The notes under the pieces are model-generated. The model was given only the letters and a program-made list of their open reading frames with translations. It made no database searches and was not told the origin of the DNA. From Brevundimonas subvibrioides (GTDB taxonomy: Bacteria; Pseudomonadota; Alphaproteobacteria; Caulobacterales; Caulobacteraceae), in contig NCEB01000002.1 of NCBI GenBank assembly GCA_002280475.1, positions 62,001-126,000 on the forward strand: a stretch of DNA of 64,000 bases. The letters are read 5' to 3'. Shown here piece after piece: positions 1 through 11,121 of this stretch. The first letter of the stretch is position 1; the number at the start of each line of letters is the position of its first letter. The translations under genes were made by a program, and so were the position numbers.

Positions 1-3000
1 GGGTCGCCAGCCGGTCGCGCATGGCGGCGTCCAGGACGAAGGTCTCCGAGATTTCCTGATAGACCCAGGGCTGGACGTCGCCGGTCGTGGCGGACCAGCC
101 CAGGGTGTTGGTCACCTGCGCCTCGATGGCGCGGACGCCTTCGGAGCCGTGCTTCAGCTGACCCTCGAACCAGCGCGGGTTCAGGACGCGGGTGCGGCTT
201 TCCAGGGTGACCTGTTCGGCCAGGGTCCGGACCTTGCCTTCCCCTTGAGTCTGGTCGCCGATGTAGACGGGCGAGGCCTTGCCGCGCGCGCGTTCGGCCG
301 ACTTGGCCACGCCGCCCAGGGTGTCGACATAGTGGTCGATGGTGGTGACGCCCAGATCGACCGAGTCGAGGTTCTGGTAGGCGAGGTCGATGCCGGCGAG
401 CGCACTGTTCAGCAGGGCCGGCTGCTTCATCGGCTTGCCGTTCCTGCCATAGGCGAAGCCCTTGCGGCTCTCGAAGGCGTCGGCGAGCTCCCCCTCTTCG
501 GTCCAGGCACCCGAATCGATCAGCGAGTTGACCGAGGCGCCGTAGGCCCCCTCGGCGTTGGAGAAGACCCGCAGAGACGCCGTCTCGAAATCGCAGCCCA
601 GCTTGGCCTGATGCTCGAGGGCGCGTTTGCGCACGAAGTTCTGCTCGATCGGTTCGTCTGCGGTGGCGGCCAGCCAGGCGGCGTCGGCCAGCATCTTCAT
701 CTGCAGCGGCAGCAGATCGCGGAAGATGCCCGAGACGGTGGCGATCACGTCGACGCGCGGGCGACCCAGTTCCTCCAGCGACACCAGTTCGGCGCCGCAC
801 AGGCGGCCGTAGCCGTCGAAGCGGGGGCGGGCACCCATCAGGGCCATGGCCTGGGCGATCGGTCCGCCCTCGGACTTCAGATTGTCGGTGCCCCACAGCA
901 CGATGGCCATGGATTCCGGCAGGGCACCGGTCTCCAGCCTGTGCTTGGCCAGCAGGCGGTCGGCCTGGCGGCGGCCGTCGGCGACGGCATAGGCGCTGGG
1001 AATACGGAAGGGGTCGAAGCCGTGGATGTTGCGGCCCGTCGGCAGCATCTCGGGCGTGCGCAGCAGGTCGCCGCCCGGCGACGGCATGACGTAGCCCCCG
1101 TCCAGTGCCGCGATCAGGGCCTCCATCTCGGGGTTGGTCGAGAGCGAGACGTTGGTGGCGTGCAGGTGGCGGAACAGCTCGATGCCCGCGGTGTCGGACG
1201 CCAGGCCGCTGATGCCCAGGGCGGTGCGGGCGTCGGCGCCGTCGACTAGGGCCTGGACGGCGTCGCGGCCGGGCTTGGGTCCCTCGCGCGCCTCGGCGAC
1301 GGCCAGCAGCAGGTCGGTGCGCTCGTCGGCGGTGAAGGCCTCGCCGAGGACGTGCAGGCCGTTGGGGATCAGGGTCTGCTCCAGCTCCTGGAGCGTGGCG
1401 ATCAGGGCGTTGACGCGGGCGTCCTCGGTGCCGTCGACCAGATCGAGGTTCAGAGTTTCGGCCGCCTCGAAGATCATCGGAGCGAGCTGGGCGCGCTCTG
1501 CCACGGCGTCCAGGTCCGACCCGCGCCAGCGATCGACCAGGGCCTTGAGGTCCAGCAGGCCCTTGTACAGGCCAGCGTCGTTGATCGGCGGGGTGATGTA
1601 GCTGATCAGGGTCGCGTTCGAGCGCCGCTTGGCGATCATGCCCTCGGAGGGGTTGTTGGCGGCGTAGAGATACAGATTCGGCAGGTCGCCGATCAGGCGG
1701 TCGGGCCAGCAGGCTTCCGACAGGCCGGTCTGCTTGCCGGGCATGAACTCCAGCGCGCCGTGGGTGCCGAAATGCAGGACGGCATGGGCGCCGAAGTCCT
1801 CGCGGATCCAGCGGTAGAAGGCGGAGAAGGCGTGGGTGGGGGCGAAGCCGCCCTCGAACATCAGCCGCATCGGATCGCCCTCGATGCCGAAGGGCGGCTG
1901 CAGGCCGACGAAGACGTTGCCGAAGCGGGCACCGAGCACGAACAGGTCAGAGCCGTTGGTCAGGGACTTGCCGGGGGCCGGGCCCCAGACGGCCTCGATG
2001 TCCCTCAGCCAGGTCTCGCGGCGGACGTGGTCCTCGGCGGGGATGCGGACGTGGACGTTGCCGTCGGTGCCGAGGCGGGCGGCGTTGCCCTCCAGCATGG
2101 CTTCGCGCAGGGCCTCGACCGAGGCCGGGACCTCGACGGTGTAGCCCTCGGCGGCCAGGCGGGTCAGGGTCTTGTGCAGGCTGGCCCACACTGACATCTG
2201 GGCGGCCGTTCCGGCGGCCCCGGCGTTGGGCGGGAAGTTGAACAGGACCGCCGCGATCTTCCGCTCGGCACGATCCGATCGGCGCAGGGCGATCATCTTG
2301 TCGACGCGCTGGGCCAGGGTGGCGGCGCGCTCGGGGCAGGCGACCATCGACTTGGCGTCGGCGCCGGGGAAGGTGCAGCGGCGGCGGCAGCCCGTGCAGG
2401 CCTCGCCCGATCCGTCGGTGCGTCCGCCGAACATCATGGGGGCGATGCCGCCGTCCAGCTCGGGGATGGAGACCATCATCGTGGCTTCGAGCGGCAGCAG
2501 GCCCTGCTCGCCCGCGCTCCATTGCTGGAACGACTGGAACTCCAGCGGGTGGGCGGAGACGTAGGGCACGTCGAACTTGCCGAGGGTCTCGGCGGCGGCC
2601 TCGGAGTTGTTGTAGGCGGGCCCGCCGACGAGCGAGAAGCCGGTCAGGTTGACGATGGCGTCCACGGTGGGGCGGCCGTCCGTCATAAACAGCGCGTCCA
2701 TCGCCGGGCGGGCGTCGAGCCCGTTGGCGAAGGCGGGGACGACGCGGATGCCCTTGGCCTCGAAGGCCTCGATCACGCCGTCATAGTGGGCGGCGTCGCC
2801 GGCCAGGACGTAGGAGCGGAGGATCACCAGGCCGACCGTCGGTTGCCTCTCCATTCCCCGCTCATCCCCGCGAAAGCGGGGACCCAGTGCTGTGGGCGAT
2901 GACCCTTCGCTACGACGCGTGGCGGCTGATCCCTGACTCCCAGCCTCACTTGAGGACTGGGTCCCCGCTTTCGCGGGGATGAGCGGAGAAGAACATGCGG

Positions 3001-3742
3001 GCAGGGCGGCCGCGGTCTCGGCCATCCGACCCGTCATCCGGGGGTGATAGACGCCGATCTCGGGATATTCGACCGGTGCCGCCGCCTTCATCGTGCCGCG
3101 CAGGGACCGGCGCTCGCCGTCGGCATAGCGGTCGACCAGATAGCGGACCATGGAGACCATGTTCTCGGTCGAGCCGGCGAACCAGTACTGCAGGGTCAGG
3201 AAATAGGCGCGCACGTCCTGGGCCGTGCCGGGCACGAAGGCCAGGATCTTGGGCAGGCGGCGCAGCATGGCCATCTGCTTTTCGCCCGGGACGCCGCCGG
3301 TCGCCTTGGTATTTCCGCGCAGCTTCTTCAGCATGGCCAGCGGACCCTTGGTCGAGCCGTCCATCTTGTAGGGACCCATGCGGGTCAGCTTCACGACCTC
3401 GGCCGCCGACATCATGCAGACCATGGCGTCGCAGGCCGCGTTGCGGGCCTTCAGCGCCGGCAGGACCATCTGGACGTGGTCGTCGACGAACAGCATCGAG
3501 GCGATGACGAGGTGGGCCTCGGCGATGTCGGCGACGCAGGCTTGCAGCGCGGCCGGGTCGCTGCACCAGATCGACGCGGCGTGCAGGGTGATGGTCAGGC
3601 CCGGAACCGTCCGGCGCAGCTCGGCCTCCGCCGCCGCCACCGCGCCCGCCAGATGGTTGTCGAGCGTGACGATGCAGACCCGCACCTCGGGTGTTTCGCC
3701 TGTCCGGGCGTCCGGACTAGCGGCTGTAATGCGATTTCGCAT
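1..3742 (-). CDS. bchH: Magnesium chelatase subunit H (3' end outside window)
   Basis: This is the large porphyrin-binding subunit that inserts Mg2+ into protoporphyrin IX together with BchI and BchD, the first committed step to bacteriochlorophyll. The ATG at 3742 lies inside the end of bchB (26-bp overlap) and begins [10 protein letters not shown]; the family core starts at [15 protein letters not shown] and continues with the CobN/BchH signatures [46 protein letters not shown] and [13 protein letters not shown]. 1247 codons are visible without a stop, so only a short C-terminal piece is missing. Residues 253-295 are a palindromic repeat translated in frame (separate entry). Gene order bchF-N-B-H is the usual one; bchL and bchM probably follow to the left (inference). 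Confidence 0.97.
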   Translation of the reverse strand, partial: MRNRITAASPDARTGETPEVRVCIVTLDNHLAGAVAAAEAELRRTVPGLTITLHAASIWCSDPAALQACVADIAEAHLVIASMLFVDDHVQMVLPALKARNAACDAMVCMMSAAEVVKLTRMGPYKMDGSTKGPLAMLKKLRGNTKATGGVPGEKQMAMLRRLPKILAFVPGTAQDVRAYFLTLQYWFAGSTENMVSMVRYLVDRYADGERRSLRGTMKAAAPVEYPEIGVYHPRMTGRMAETAAALPACSSPLIPAKAGTQSSSEAGSQGSAATRRSEGSSPTALGPRFRGDERGMERQPTVGLVILRSYVLAGDAAHYDGVIEAFEAKGIRVVPAFANGLDARPAMDALFMTDGRPTVDAIVNLTGFSLVGGPAYNNSEAAAETLGKFDVPYVSAHPLEFQSFQQWSAGEQGLLPLEATMMVSIPELDGGIAPMMFGGRTDGSGEACTGCRRRCTFPGADAKSMVACPERAATLAQRVDKMIALRRSDRAERKIAAVLFNFPPNAGAAGTAAQMSVWASLHKTLTRLAAEGYTVEVPASVEALREAMLEGNAARLGTDGNVHVRIPAEDHVRRETWLRDIEAVWGPAPGKSLTNGSDLFVLGARFGNVFVGLQPPFGIEGDPMRLMFEGGFAPTHAFSAFYRWIREDFGAHAVLHFGTHGALEFMPGKQTGLSEACWPDRLIGDLPNLYLYAANNPSEGMIAKRRSNATLISYITPPINDAGLYKGLLDLKALVDRWRGSDLDAVAERAQLAPMIFEAAETLNLDLVDGTEDARVNALIATLQELEQTLIPNGLHVLGEAFTADERTDLLLAVAEAREGPKPGRDAVQALVDGADARTALGISGLASDTAGIELFRHLHATNVSLSTNPEMEALIAALDGGYVMPSPGGDLLRTPEMLPTGRNIHGFDPFRIPSAYAVADGRRQADRLLAKHRLETGALPESMAIVLWGTDNLKSEGGPIAQAMALMGARPRFDGYGRLCGAELVSLEELGRPRVDVIATVSGIFRDLLPLQMKMLADAAWLAATADEPIEQNFVRKRALEHQAKLGCDFETASLRVFSNAEGAYGASVNSLIDSGAWTEEGELADAFESRKGFAYGRNGKPMKQPALLNSALAGIDLAYQNLDSVDLGVTTIDHYVDTLGGVAKSAERARGKASPVYIGDQTQGEGKVRTLAEQVTLESRTRVLNPRWFEGQLKHGSEGVRAIEAQVTNTLGWSATTGDVQPWVYQEISETFVLDAAMRDRLAT
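2858..2986. repeat. 129-bp palindromic element inserted in frame in bchH
   Basis: Two perfect inverted 30-bp arms (2858-2887 and 2957-2986) enclose 69 bp. Each arm itself folds as CCCCGC-GAAA-GCGGGG. The length is exactly 43 codons, and it is read in bchH as residues 253-295, starting [10 protein letters not shown] and ending FRGDER. Flanking BchH sequence ([11 protein letters not shown] before, [14 protein letters not shown] after) is contiguous in the family as I remember it. A shorter relative lies between genes at 20006-20070. The translated arms [10 protein letters not shown] and PRFRGDERG are typical of palindromic repeats that invade genes in many alphaproteobacteria. Confidence 0.9.
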
Positions 3743-5275
3743 CGTACAGCGTCTCCACCCCTATGGTCGCCAGGCCGTGCTCTGCGGCGAAGCGTTCTGT
3801 GTTCTTCCTGGCCTTGCCCCGCACGAAGAACGGGATCTTCTTGAGTTCCGCCTCGGCGTCGGCGGCCCAGACGATCTCCGAGGAGACCGAGGCGACTTCG
3901 GTCGAGGCGACGGCGTCCGCCGCGACCGCCGGCTTGGCCGCGCCCGCGCCGTGACCGCCCAGATGCGACGCACCCGCCTCGTCACTGAACTCGAAGTCGT
4001 CGCGGAACATGTGCAGCAGGTGCTCCTCCAGCCCCATGACCAGCGGATGCACCCAGGTGTCGAACAGGACGTTGGCGCCCTCGAACCCCATCTGGGGCGA
4101 GAACCGGGCCGGGTGGTCCTGGACGTGGAAGGGGGCCGAGATGACGGCGCAAGGGATGCGCAGCCGCTTGGCGATATGGCGCTCCATCTGTGAGCCGAGC
4201 ACCAGTTCGGGCTGCAGCGCGGCGATGGCGTCCTCGACCTCGAGGTAGTCGTCGGTGATCAGGGCGGTCAGGCCCAGGTCGGCGGCGGCGGCGCGGACCT
4301 CGCGGGCGAACTCGCGATTGTAGCAGCCCATGCCGACGACCTCGAAGCCGAGCTCCTCGGACGCCACGCGGGCGGCGGCGATGACGTGGGTGGCGTCGCC
4401 GAACACGAAGACGCGCTTGCCGGTCAGATAGGTCGAATCGACCGAACGCGACCACCACGGCATCCGCGAGGGGACGCCGTCCAGCACGGGCGCGGGCTCC
4501 AGGCCGGTGAGGGCGCAGACTTCCTTGACGAAATCGATGGTCGCGCCGTAGCCCAGCGGTACGGTCTTGATGGAGGGCTGGCCGCACTGCTTCTCGAGCT
4601 GTTTGGCGGCCTCTCCGGCGATCTCGGGATAGAGCACGACGTTGAAGTCGGCGGCCCCCAGGCGGGCGATGTCGGCGGGGGTGGCGCCCAGCGGCGCGGT
4701 GACGTTGATCTGAACGCCCATCCGCTCCAGCAGGCGGGTGATCTCGACCACGTCGTCACGATGGCGGAAGCCCAGCGCCGTGGGCCCCAGGATGTTACAG
4801 ACCGGTTTGCGGCCCGCCATCGGCGATCGTTCGACGGCGGTCGTCAGGTGGCGGACCAGCTGGCGGAAGGTCTCGGCCGCGCCCCAGTTTTCCTTCTTCT
4901 GATAGCTGGGCAGCTCCAGAGGGATGACCGGGATCGGCAGGCCGATGGCCAGGGCCATGCCGGCGGGATCGTCCTGGATCAGTTCGGCGGTGCAGGACGC
5001 GCCGACGATCATCGCCTGGGGCTGGAAGCGGGCGTGGGCGTCGATGACGGCGGTCTTGAACAGCTCGGCCGTGTCGGTGCCCAGATCGCGGGCCTGGAAG
5101 GTGGTGTAGGTGACCGGCGGGCGGGCCCCGCGCCGCTCGATCATGGTGAACAGCAGGTCGGCGTAGGTGTCGCCCTGAGGCGCGTGCAGGACGTAATGCA
5201 AACCTGACATCGCCGTGGCGATCCGCATCGCGCCGACGTGGGGCGGGCCTTCATAGGTCCAGACGGTCAGCTGCA

Positions 5276-5276
<1 letters not shown>
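3717..5276 (-). CDS. bchB: Light-independent protochlorophyllide reductase subunit B
   Basis: BchB pairs with BchN to form the catalytic NB component of dark-operative protochlorophyllide reductase, a nitrogenase-like enzyme fed by BchL. The protein is 519 residues, the normal length, and begins [20 protein letters not shown]. The aspartate that supplies one ligand of the NB [4Fe-4S] cluster is present as D36 (PQGDTYAD). The start ATG overlaps the bchN stop by one base (TGATG), while the end overlaps bchH by 26 bp, so translation of bchN-B-H is probably coupled. The C-terminal part carries the small domain expected for BchB ([18 protein letters not shown]). A longer upstream reading frame exists but overlaps bchN and lacks homology. 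Confidence 0.97.
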
Positions 5277-7266
<1,990 letters not shown>

Positions 7267-7307
7267 CGACCGACTCCGGGTCGCCCCAAGATAGAGGCGA
7301 TGACCGA

Positions 7308-7365
7308 AGCCTAGGTCCCCGACCGCACAAGTGTCAAATAGATTGGACGTAAATTGAAATTGACA
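7308..7365 (-). promoter_or_regulatory. bchF promoter with imperfect double PpsR-type operator
   Basis: TGT-N12-ACG (7332-7349) is immediately joined to CGT-N12-ACA (7348-7365), two near-matches to the PpsR/CrtJ palindrome TGT-N12-ACA that share two bases. On the minus strand the first site contains TTGACA (7332-7337), followed 18 bp later by TAGGCT (7308-7313), a reasonable sigma-70 pair pointing at bchF. On the plus strand the second site contains TTGACA (7360-7365) toward ppaA, though I see no good -10 there. Confidence 0.65.
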
Positions 7366-7606
7366 CCTCGCCGTTGGGGCGAGCTTGACTCACGCGGAAA
7401 ACGGAGAGCCAATGGCAGTGTTAAGAGACTGTGACGTGCGTGCGTCGATTGCCGGTAACCAGCCGTATCCCGCCTCTCCGCGGGCGGTCCGGACCAAAGC
7501 GCGAGATGATATGCGGACGCTCCGCATTGGCCTTTTGGATACGCATTGCCGGGTGGATGGGGATCCTGCCTGACGCATGGGACTACGCTCCTGGGGAGGA
7601 GTATCG
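7366..7606. other. Leader between bchF/ppaA operator and ppaA
   Basis: Together with 7267-7365 this makes a 340-bp divergent region. It contains one possible small frame, ATG at 7412 to the stop at 7571-7573 (53 codons, MAVLRDCDVRASIAG...), preceded by GGAGA five bases upstream. No recognisable family, hydrophobic segment or conserved motif is seen, so I do not call it a gene. The rest is leader for ppaA, whose ribosome site GGGGAGGAG lies at 7593-7601. Confidence 0.35.
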
Positions 7607-8491
7607 ATGGCTAGCACCCACCGCGCAGAAGACCACCGGACCCCGCGGTCGACGTCGGCGGACGAGGGCGAGAATGTCGTCCGGTTCGAGCGGCCCGAAC
7701 GCCTGCTGGCAGAGGATCCCTCTCCCCTGGCCCTGGCCCAGCTGATCGAGGGCGAAATCATTCCCCGCCTGTTGATGGCGCATCGCGACGCCCCGGCCAG
7801 CGACGTCATTCCGATGAACACCGGCGTGATCGCGCCCGCCGAGCTGGAGCGGTTCTCGCGACAGGTGATGGTCGCCGACCTCGCCACCCTGTTGGAACAT
7901 ATCGAACTGCTGGTACGGCGCGGCGTGGGCGTGGAGACCATCTACTTCGACCTGCTGTCGCCGGCCGCCAAGCGTCTGGGCGAGATGTGGGAGGCTGACG
8001 ACTGCAGCTTCACGGACGTCACCATCGGCCTCTGTCGCCTGCAGCAGATCGTCTATGAGTTCGCCGACCGGGTGCACGTCGAGACAGGTGGCGGCGACGG
8101 TCGTACGGCCCTGTTCGCCCTGACGCCGGGGGACCACCATTCCTTCGGTCTCGTCCTGGTGGTCGAATATTTCCGTCGCGCCGGTTGGCGGACGGTGTGC
8201 ATGCCCGATGCGACCGCCGAGGATCTGGTCGACACGGTGCGGGCTGAACGCTTCGATCTGGTCGGCTTCTCGATGGCCAATGAGCGTTGGCTGGACGTCC
8301 TGCCGCCGGTCATCGCAAATGTGCGTCAGGCCTCGCTCAACACCGACCTCAAGGTCATCGTGGGCGGACGGGCGTTCGAGGTGGACCCATCGCGGGTCGC
8401 GCGGGTCGGGGCCGATCACACGGCCGGCGACGCCAGGGAGGCCGTCCAGGTCGTGGACGCGATCTTCCGCCGGCAGCAAACGGTCGCTTGA
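7607..8491 (+). CDS. ppaA: B12-binding light-responsive antirepressor PpaA/AerR
   Basis: PpaA/AerR proteins bind cobalamin and modulate the repressor PpsR/CrtJ in response to light and oxygen. The predicted 294-residue protein has a helical N-terminal part (residues 40-150, with WEADDCSFTDVTIG as the cap region) and a C-terminal B12-binding fold with the DxHxxG motif at D176-H178-G181 (GDHHSFG). The start chosen is the ATG at 7607, with GGGGAGGAG just upstream; an earlier in-frame ATG at 7577 has no such site. It lies 31 bp before ppsR, the arrangement found in Rhodobacter, which supports a joint regulatory role. Confidence 0.92.
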   Translation: MASTHRAEDHRTPRSTSADEGENVVRFERPERLLAEDPSPLALAQLIEGEIIPRLLMAHRDAPASDVIPMNTGVIAPAELERFSRQVMVADLATLLEHIELLVRRGVGVETIYFDLLSPAAKRLGEMWEADDCSFTDVTIGLCRLQQIVYEFADRVHVETGGGDGRTALFALTPGDHHSFGLVLVVEYFRRAGWRTVCMPDATAEDLVDTVRAERFDLVGFSMANERWLDVLPPVIANVRQASLNTDLKVIVGGRAFEVDPSRVARVGADHTAGDAREAVQVVDAIFRRQQTVA

Positions 8492-8522
8492 AGATGGGGC
8501 GCCGGACCGATACTGCGCCCAG

Positions 8523-9959
8523 ATGACCGTTCAGTCGTCCGCTCCGGCCGCCATTTCGTTCCGCCAGCCACAAGCGGCTTTCGGCAGCCTGTCGGCCGAT
8601 GCGGCCGCCGGTCTCGTCGCCGCCGCCAGCGACGTCGCCCTGATCCTGGACCGCGACGGCGTGGTGCGCGACGTCTCCGTGTCCAACGGCGATCTGGCGG
8701 ACAACGGCATCGGCGACTGGATGGACCGGCGGTGGATCGACACGGTCACCGAGGAAAGCCGCATCAAGGTCTCCGAGATGCTGGACGCGGCCTTCAAGGG
8801 CCAGGCCTCGCGCTGGCGCCAGGTCAACCACCGGGCGGACGACGGCTCGGACATTCCGGTCCGCTATTTCGCCCTTGGGGCTGGAAGTGACGGGCGCGTC
8901 ATCGTCATCGGCCGCGACCTTCAGGCCTCGGCGATTCTCCAGCAGCGCCTGATCCAGGTTCAGCAGTCCGTGGAGCGGGACTATCTGCGCCTGCGCCAGG
9001 CCGAGCAGCGCTACCGCTTGCTGTTCCAGAGCGCATCGGAGGCGGTTCTGATTCTGGACGGACCCAGCCGTCGCATCCGCGAGGCCAACCCCGCCGTCGG
9101 CCGTATCACGGGCCGCGACGCCGCCGCCGTGGTCGGCCAGCCCTTCACCACGCTGATCGATTCCTCCAGCTTCGCCGACGCCGAGGACCTGCTGGCCTCG
9201 GCCAACAGTTCCACCGCCGGGGCGTCGGCGCCCGTGAGGCTCGCGGGCGGCGCGATCTGCCTGTTGTCGGCCTCCATGTATCGTCACGACCGGACCGCCT
9301 CGCTGCTGGTCCGGCTGACGCCCGAAAGCCTGGTTTCGGCCGCGGATCCGAACGCGGCGCTGAACGCGGTGCTGTCGCGCATCTCCGACGCCTTCGTCGT
9401 GACGGACACCGACCTGCGCATTCTGACGGCCAACCCGGCCTTCCTGGAGTTGATTCATCTCGCCAGTCGCGAGGAGGCGACGCACCTGCCGCTCGACAGG
9501 TTCCTCGGCCGGCCGCAGATCGATCTTAAGATCATGCTGTCGCAACTGCGCGAGCACGGTGCCCTGCGAAACTTCGCGACGGTCGTCCGCTCGGGGTTCG
9601 GCGAGCCCGAAGAGGTCGAGGTCACCGCCGTGGTGGTGCCGGACGACATCCGCCCGACCTATGGCTTCAGCATCCGCAACGTCGCCCGCCGACCGGTGCC
9701 GATGGCGGTCACGGGCTCTGGCCCGCTCCTGACCGGAGCGGTGTCGCAGTCGGTCGAGCAACTGACCCATCTGATCGGCCGGGTGCCGATGAAGGACATC
9801 GTCCGCGAGTCGACGGATCTGATCGAAAAACTGTGCATCGAGGCGGCGCTGGCCCTCACCGAGGACAACCGGGCCTCGGCCGCCGACGTGCTGGGCCTCA
9901 GCCGTCAGAGCCTCTATTCCAAACTGCGCCGCTACGGTCTCGGCGATCTGGACGACTGA
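8523..9959 (+). CDS. ppsR: Photosynthesis gene repressor PpsR/CrtJ
   Basis: PpsR represses bch, crt and puf genes under oxygen by binding TGT-N12-ACA palindromes. The 478-residue protein has an N-terminal PAS domain (about 28-135), a Q-linker helix (140-165), two further PAS domains (about 165-275 and 280-390) and a Fis-type helix-turn-helix at the end (430-478, ADVLGLSRQSLYSKLRRYGL). Both cysteines linked to redox sensing in the family are retained: C246 (GGAICLL) in the second PAS domain and C438 (KLCIEAAL) just before the DNA-binding helix. Five perfect and two imperfect matching operators occur in this same window. Confidence 0.95.
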   Translation: MTVQSSAPAAISFRQPQAAFGSLSADAAAGLVAAASDVALILDRDGVVRDVSVSNGDLADNGIGDWMDRRWIDTVTEESRIKVSEMLDAAFKGQASRWRQVNHRADDGSDIPVRYFALGAGSDGRVIVIGRDLQASAILQQRLIQVQQSVERDYLRLRQAEQRYRLLFQSASEAVLILDGPSRRIREANPAVGRITGRDAAAVVGQPFTTLIDSSSFADAEDLLASANSSTAGASAPVRLAGGAICLLSASMYRHDRTASLLVRLTPESLVSAADPNAALNAVLSRISDAFVVTDTDLRILTANPAFLELIHLASREEATHLPLDRFLGRPQIDLKIMLSQLREHGALRNFATVVRSGFGEPEEVEVTAVVVPDDIRPTYGFSIRNVARRPVPMAVTGSGPLLTGAVSQSVEQLTHLIGRVPMKDIVRESTDLIEKLCIEAALALTEDNRASAADVLGLSRQSLYSKLRRYGLGDLDD

Positions 9960-10096
9960 TACGTCTGGCTTGTCGCGGCGCCCACGCACCCCTGAGAGAG
10001 CGCGCACGCCTGCGAGCCTGCGACCGATTTCGACGCATCGGCACTCTATGTTCCGGTGTCCTGCGGTCAACGATTCGACCGGAATGAGAGAAGTGA

Positions 10097-10125
10097 GAGT
10101 CACTCCCACGCGTTAGGGGCGACTC
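10097..10125. terminator. Possible hairpin after ppsR
   Basis: GAGTC...GACTC with an inner CCC/GGG pairing forms a weak hairpin 137 bp after the ppsR stop. There is no T-run. The rest of the 235-bp ppsR-bchG gap holds only the bchG promoter and operator. Confidence 0.3.
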
Positions 10126-10147
10126 CCGCTCTTCGGAGGCGAAGAAG

Positions 10148-10189
10148 TGTCAATCCAGATTGACACTTCCCCCTGTCCAATCCTACCGT
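10148..10189 (+). promoter_or_regulatory. PpsR operator and promoter of bchG
   Basis: A perfect TGT-N12-ACA palindrome lies at 10148-10165 (core CAATCCAGATTG). Its right half supplies TTGACA (10160-10165); 18 bp later is TACCGT (10184-10189). A start site 6-7 bases downstream would coincide with the bchG ATG at 10195. Confidence 0.8.
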
Positions 10190-10194
10190 TCGCC

Positions 10195-11121
10195 ATGGAC
10201 AGGACGATCCCCTTGCCGTCGCCTGCCGCGCCCTCCCGGACCGTGCCGTCTCCGGCGGCCGTGCTGGAGCTGTTCAAGCCCATCACCTGGTTCCCGCCGA
10301 TGTGGGCCTTCCTGTGCGGGGTGGTCTCGTCGGGCGCGTCGTTCGAGGGCCGCTGGCCCTTCCTGATCGCCGGGGTCGCCCTGACCGGGCCGCTGGTCTG
10401 CGCCACCAGTCAGGCGGTCAACGACTGGTTCGACCGCCACGTCGACGCCATCAACGAGCCGGCCAGACCCATCCCGTCGGGACGCATCCCGGGACGCTGG
10501 GGTCTGTGGATCGCCATCGTCTGGACCGCCCTGTCGCTGGTCGTCGCGGCCCTGACCGGACCCTGGGTCTTCGCCGCGACGACGCTGGGGCTCGTCTTTG
10601 CCTGGGCCTATTCCGCCCCGCCGCTGCGGCTGAAGGTCTCGGGCGTCGCCGGACCCTTCGCCGTGGCGTTTTCCTATGAAGGCCTGACCTGGTTCACGGG
10701 GGCGGCGGTCATGGCCGGAGCCCTGCCGGGCGCGCCCGTCCTGATCCTCGCGGCCCTCTACAGCTTCGGCGCCTACGGCATCATGGTCCTGAACGACTTC
10801 AAGGCGGTCGAGGGCGACCGGCGGCTGGGCCTCAAGTCCCTGCCGGCCGAACTCGGCGTCGACAGCGCGGCCCGCATCGCCTGCGCCGTCATGGCCGCGC
10901 CCCAGGTTCTGGTGGTCACCCTGCTGTTCGTCGCCTGGGACCGGCCCTGGCACGGGCTGGCGGTCGGCGTCCTGCTGGCCATCCAGTTCGGCCTTATGGC
11001 CCGGCTGCTGGGCCGGCCCAGGGATCTGACGCCCTGGTACAACGCCACGGGAACCACACTTTACGTCATCGGCATGATGGTCTCGGCCTTCGCGGTGTCG
11101 AGCCTTTCCGGAGCTTCGTGA
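10195..11121 (+). CDS. bchG: Bacteriochlorophyll synthase (esterifying prenyltransferase)
   Basis: BchG joins the geranylgeranyl or phytyl tail to bacteriochlorophyllide a. It is a UbiA-type membrane prenyltransferase: the NDxxDxxxD diphosphate-binding motif is at residues 76-84 (VNDWFDRHVDAINEPARP) and a second acidic motif follows (LNDFKAVEGDRR). About eight hydrophobic segments are visible. The ATG at 10195 gives 308 residues; the in-frame GTG at 10147 is rejected because it lies inside the operator. No ribosome-binding site precedes the ATG, so the mRNA may be leaderless. Its stop overlaps the start of the transporter gene (TGATG). Confidence 0.95.
   Translation: MDRTIPLPSPAAPSRTVPSPAAVLELFKPITWFPPMWAFLCGVVSSGASFEGRWPFLIAGVALTGPLVCATSQAVNDWFDRHVDAINEPARPIPSGRIPGRWGLWIAIVWTALSLVVAALTGPWVFAATTLGLVFAWAYSAPPLRLKVSGVAGPFAVAFSYEGLTWFTGAAVMAGALPGAPVLILAALYSFGAYGIMVLNDFKAVEGDRRLGLKSLPAELGVDSAARIACAVMAAPQVLVVTLLFVAWDRPWHGLAVGVLLAIQFGLMARLLGRPRDLTPWYNATGTTLYVIGMMVSAFAVSSLSGAS

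Noticed and set aside
149..2902. Long plus-strand frames over bchH
   Set aside because: They are GC-rich antisense shadows of the conserved minus-strand bchH and show no family motif.
2946..3566. Minus-strand frame of 206 codons inside bchH
   Set aside because: It is an alternative frame of bchH; its end [11 protein letters not shown] is only the repeat arm read in a third frame.
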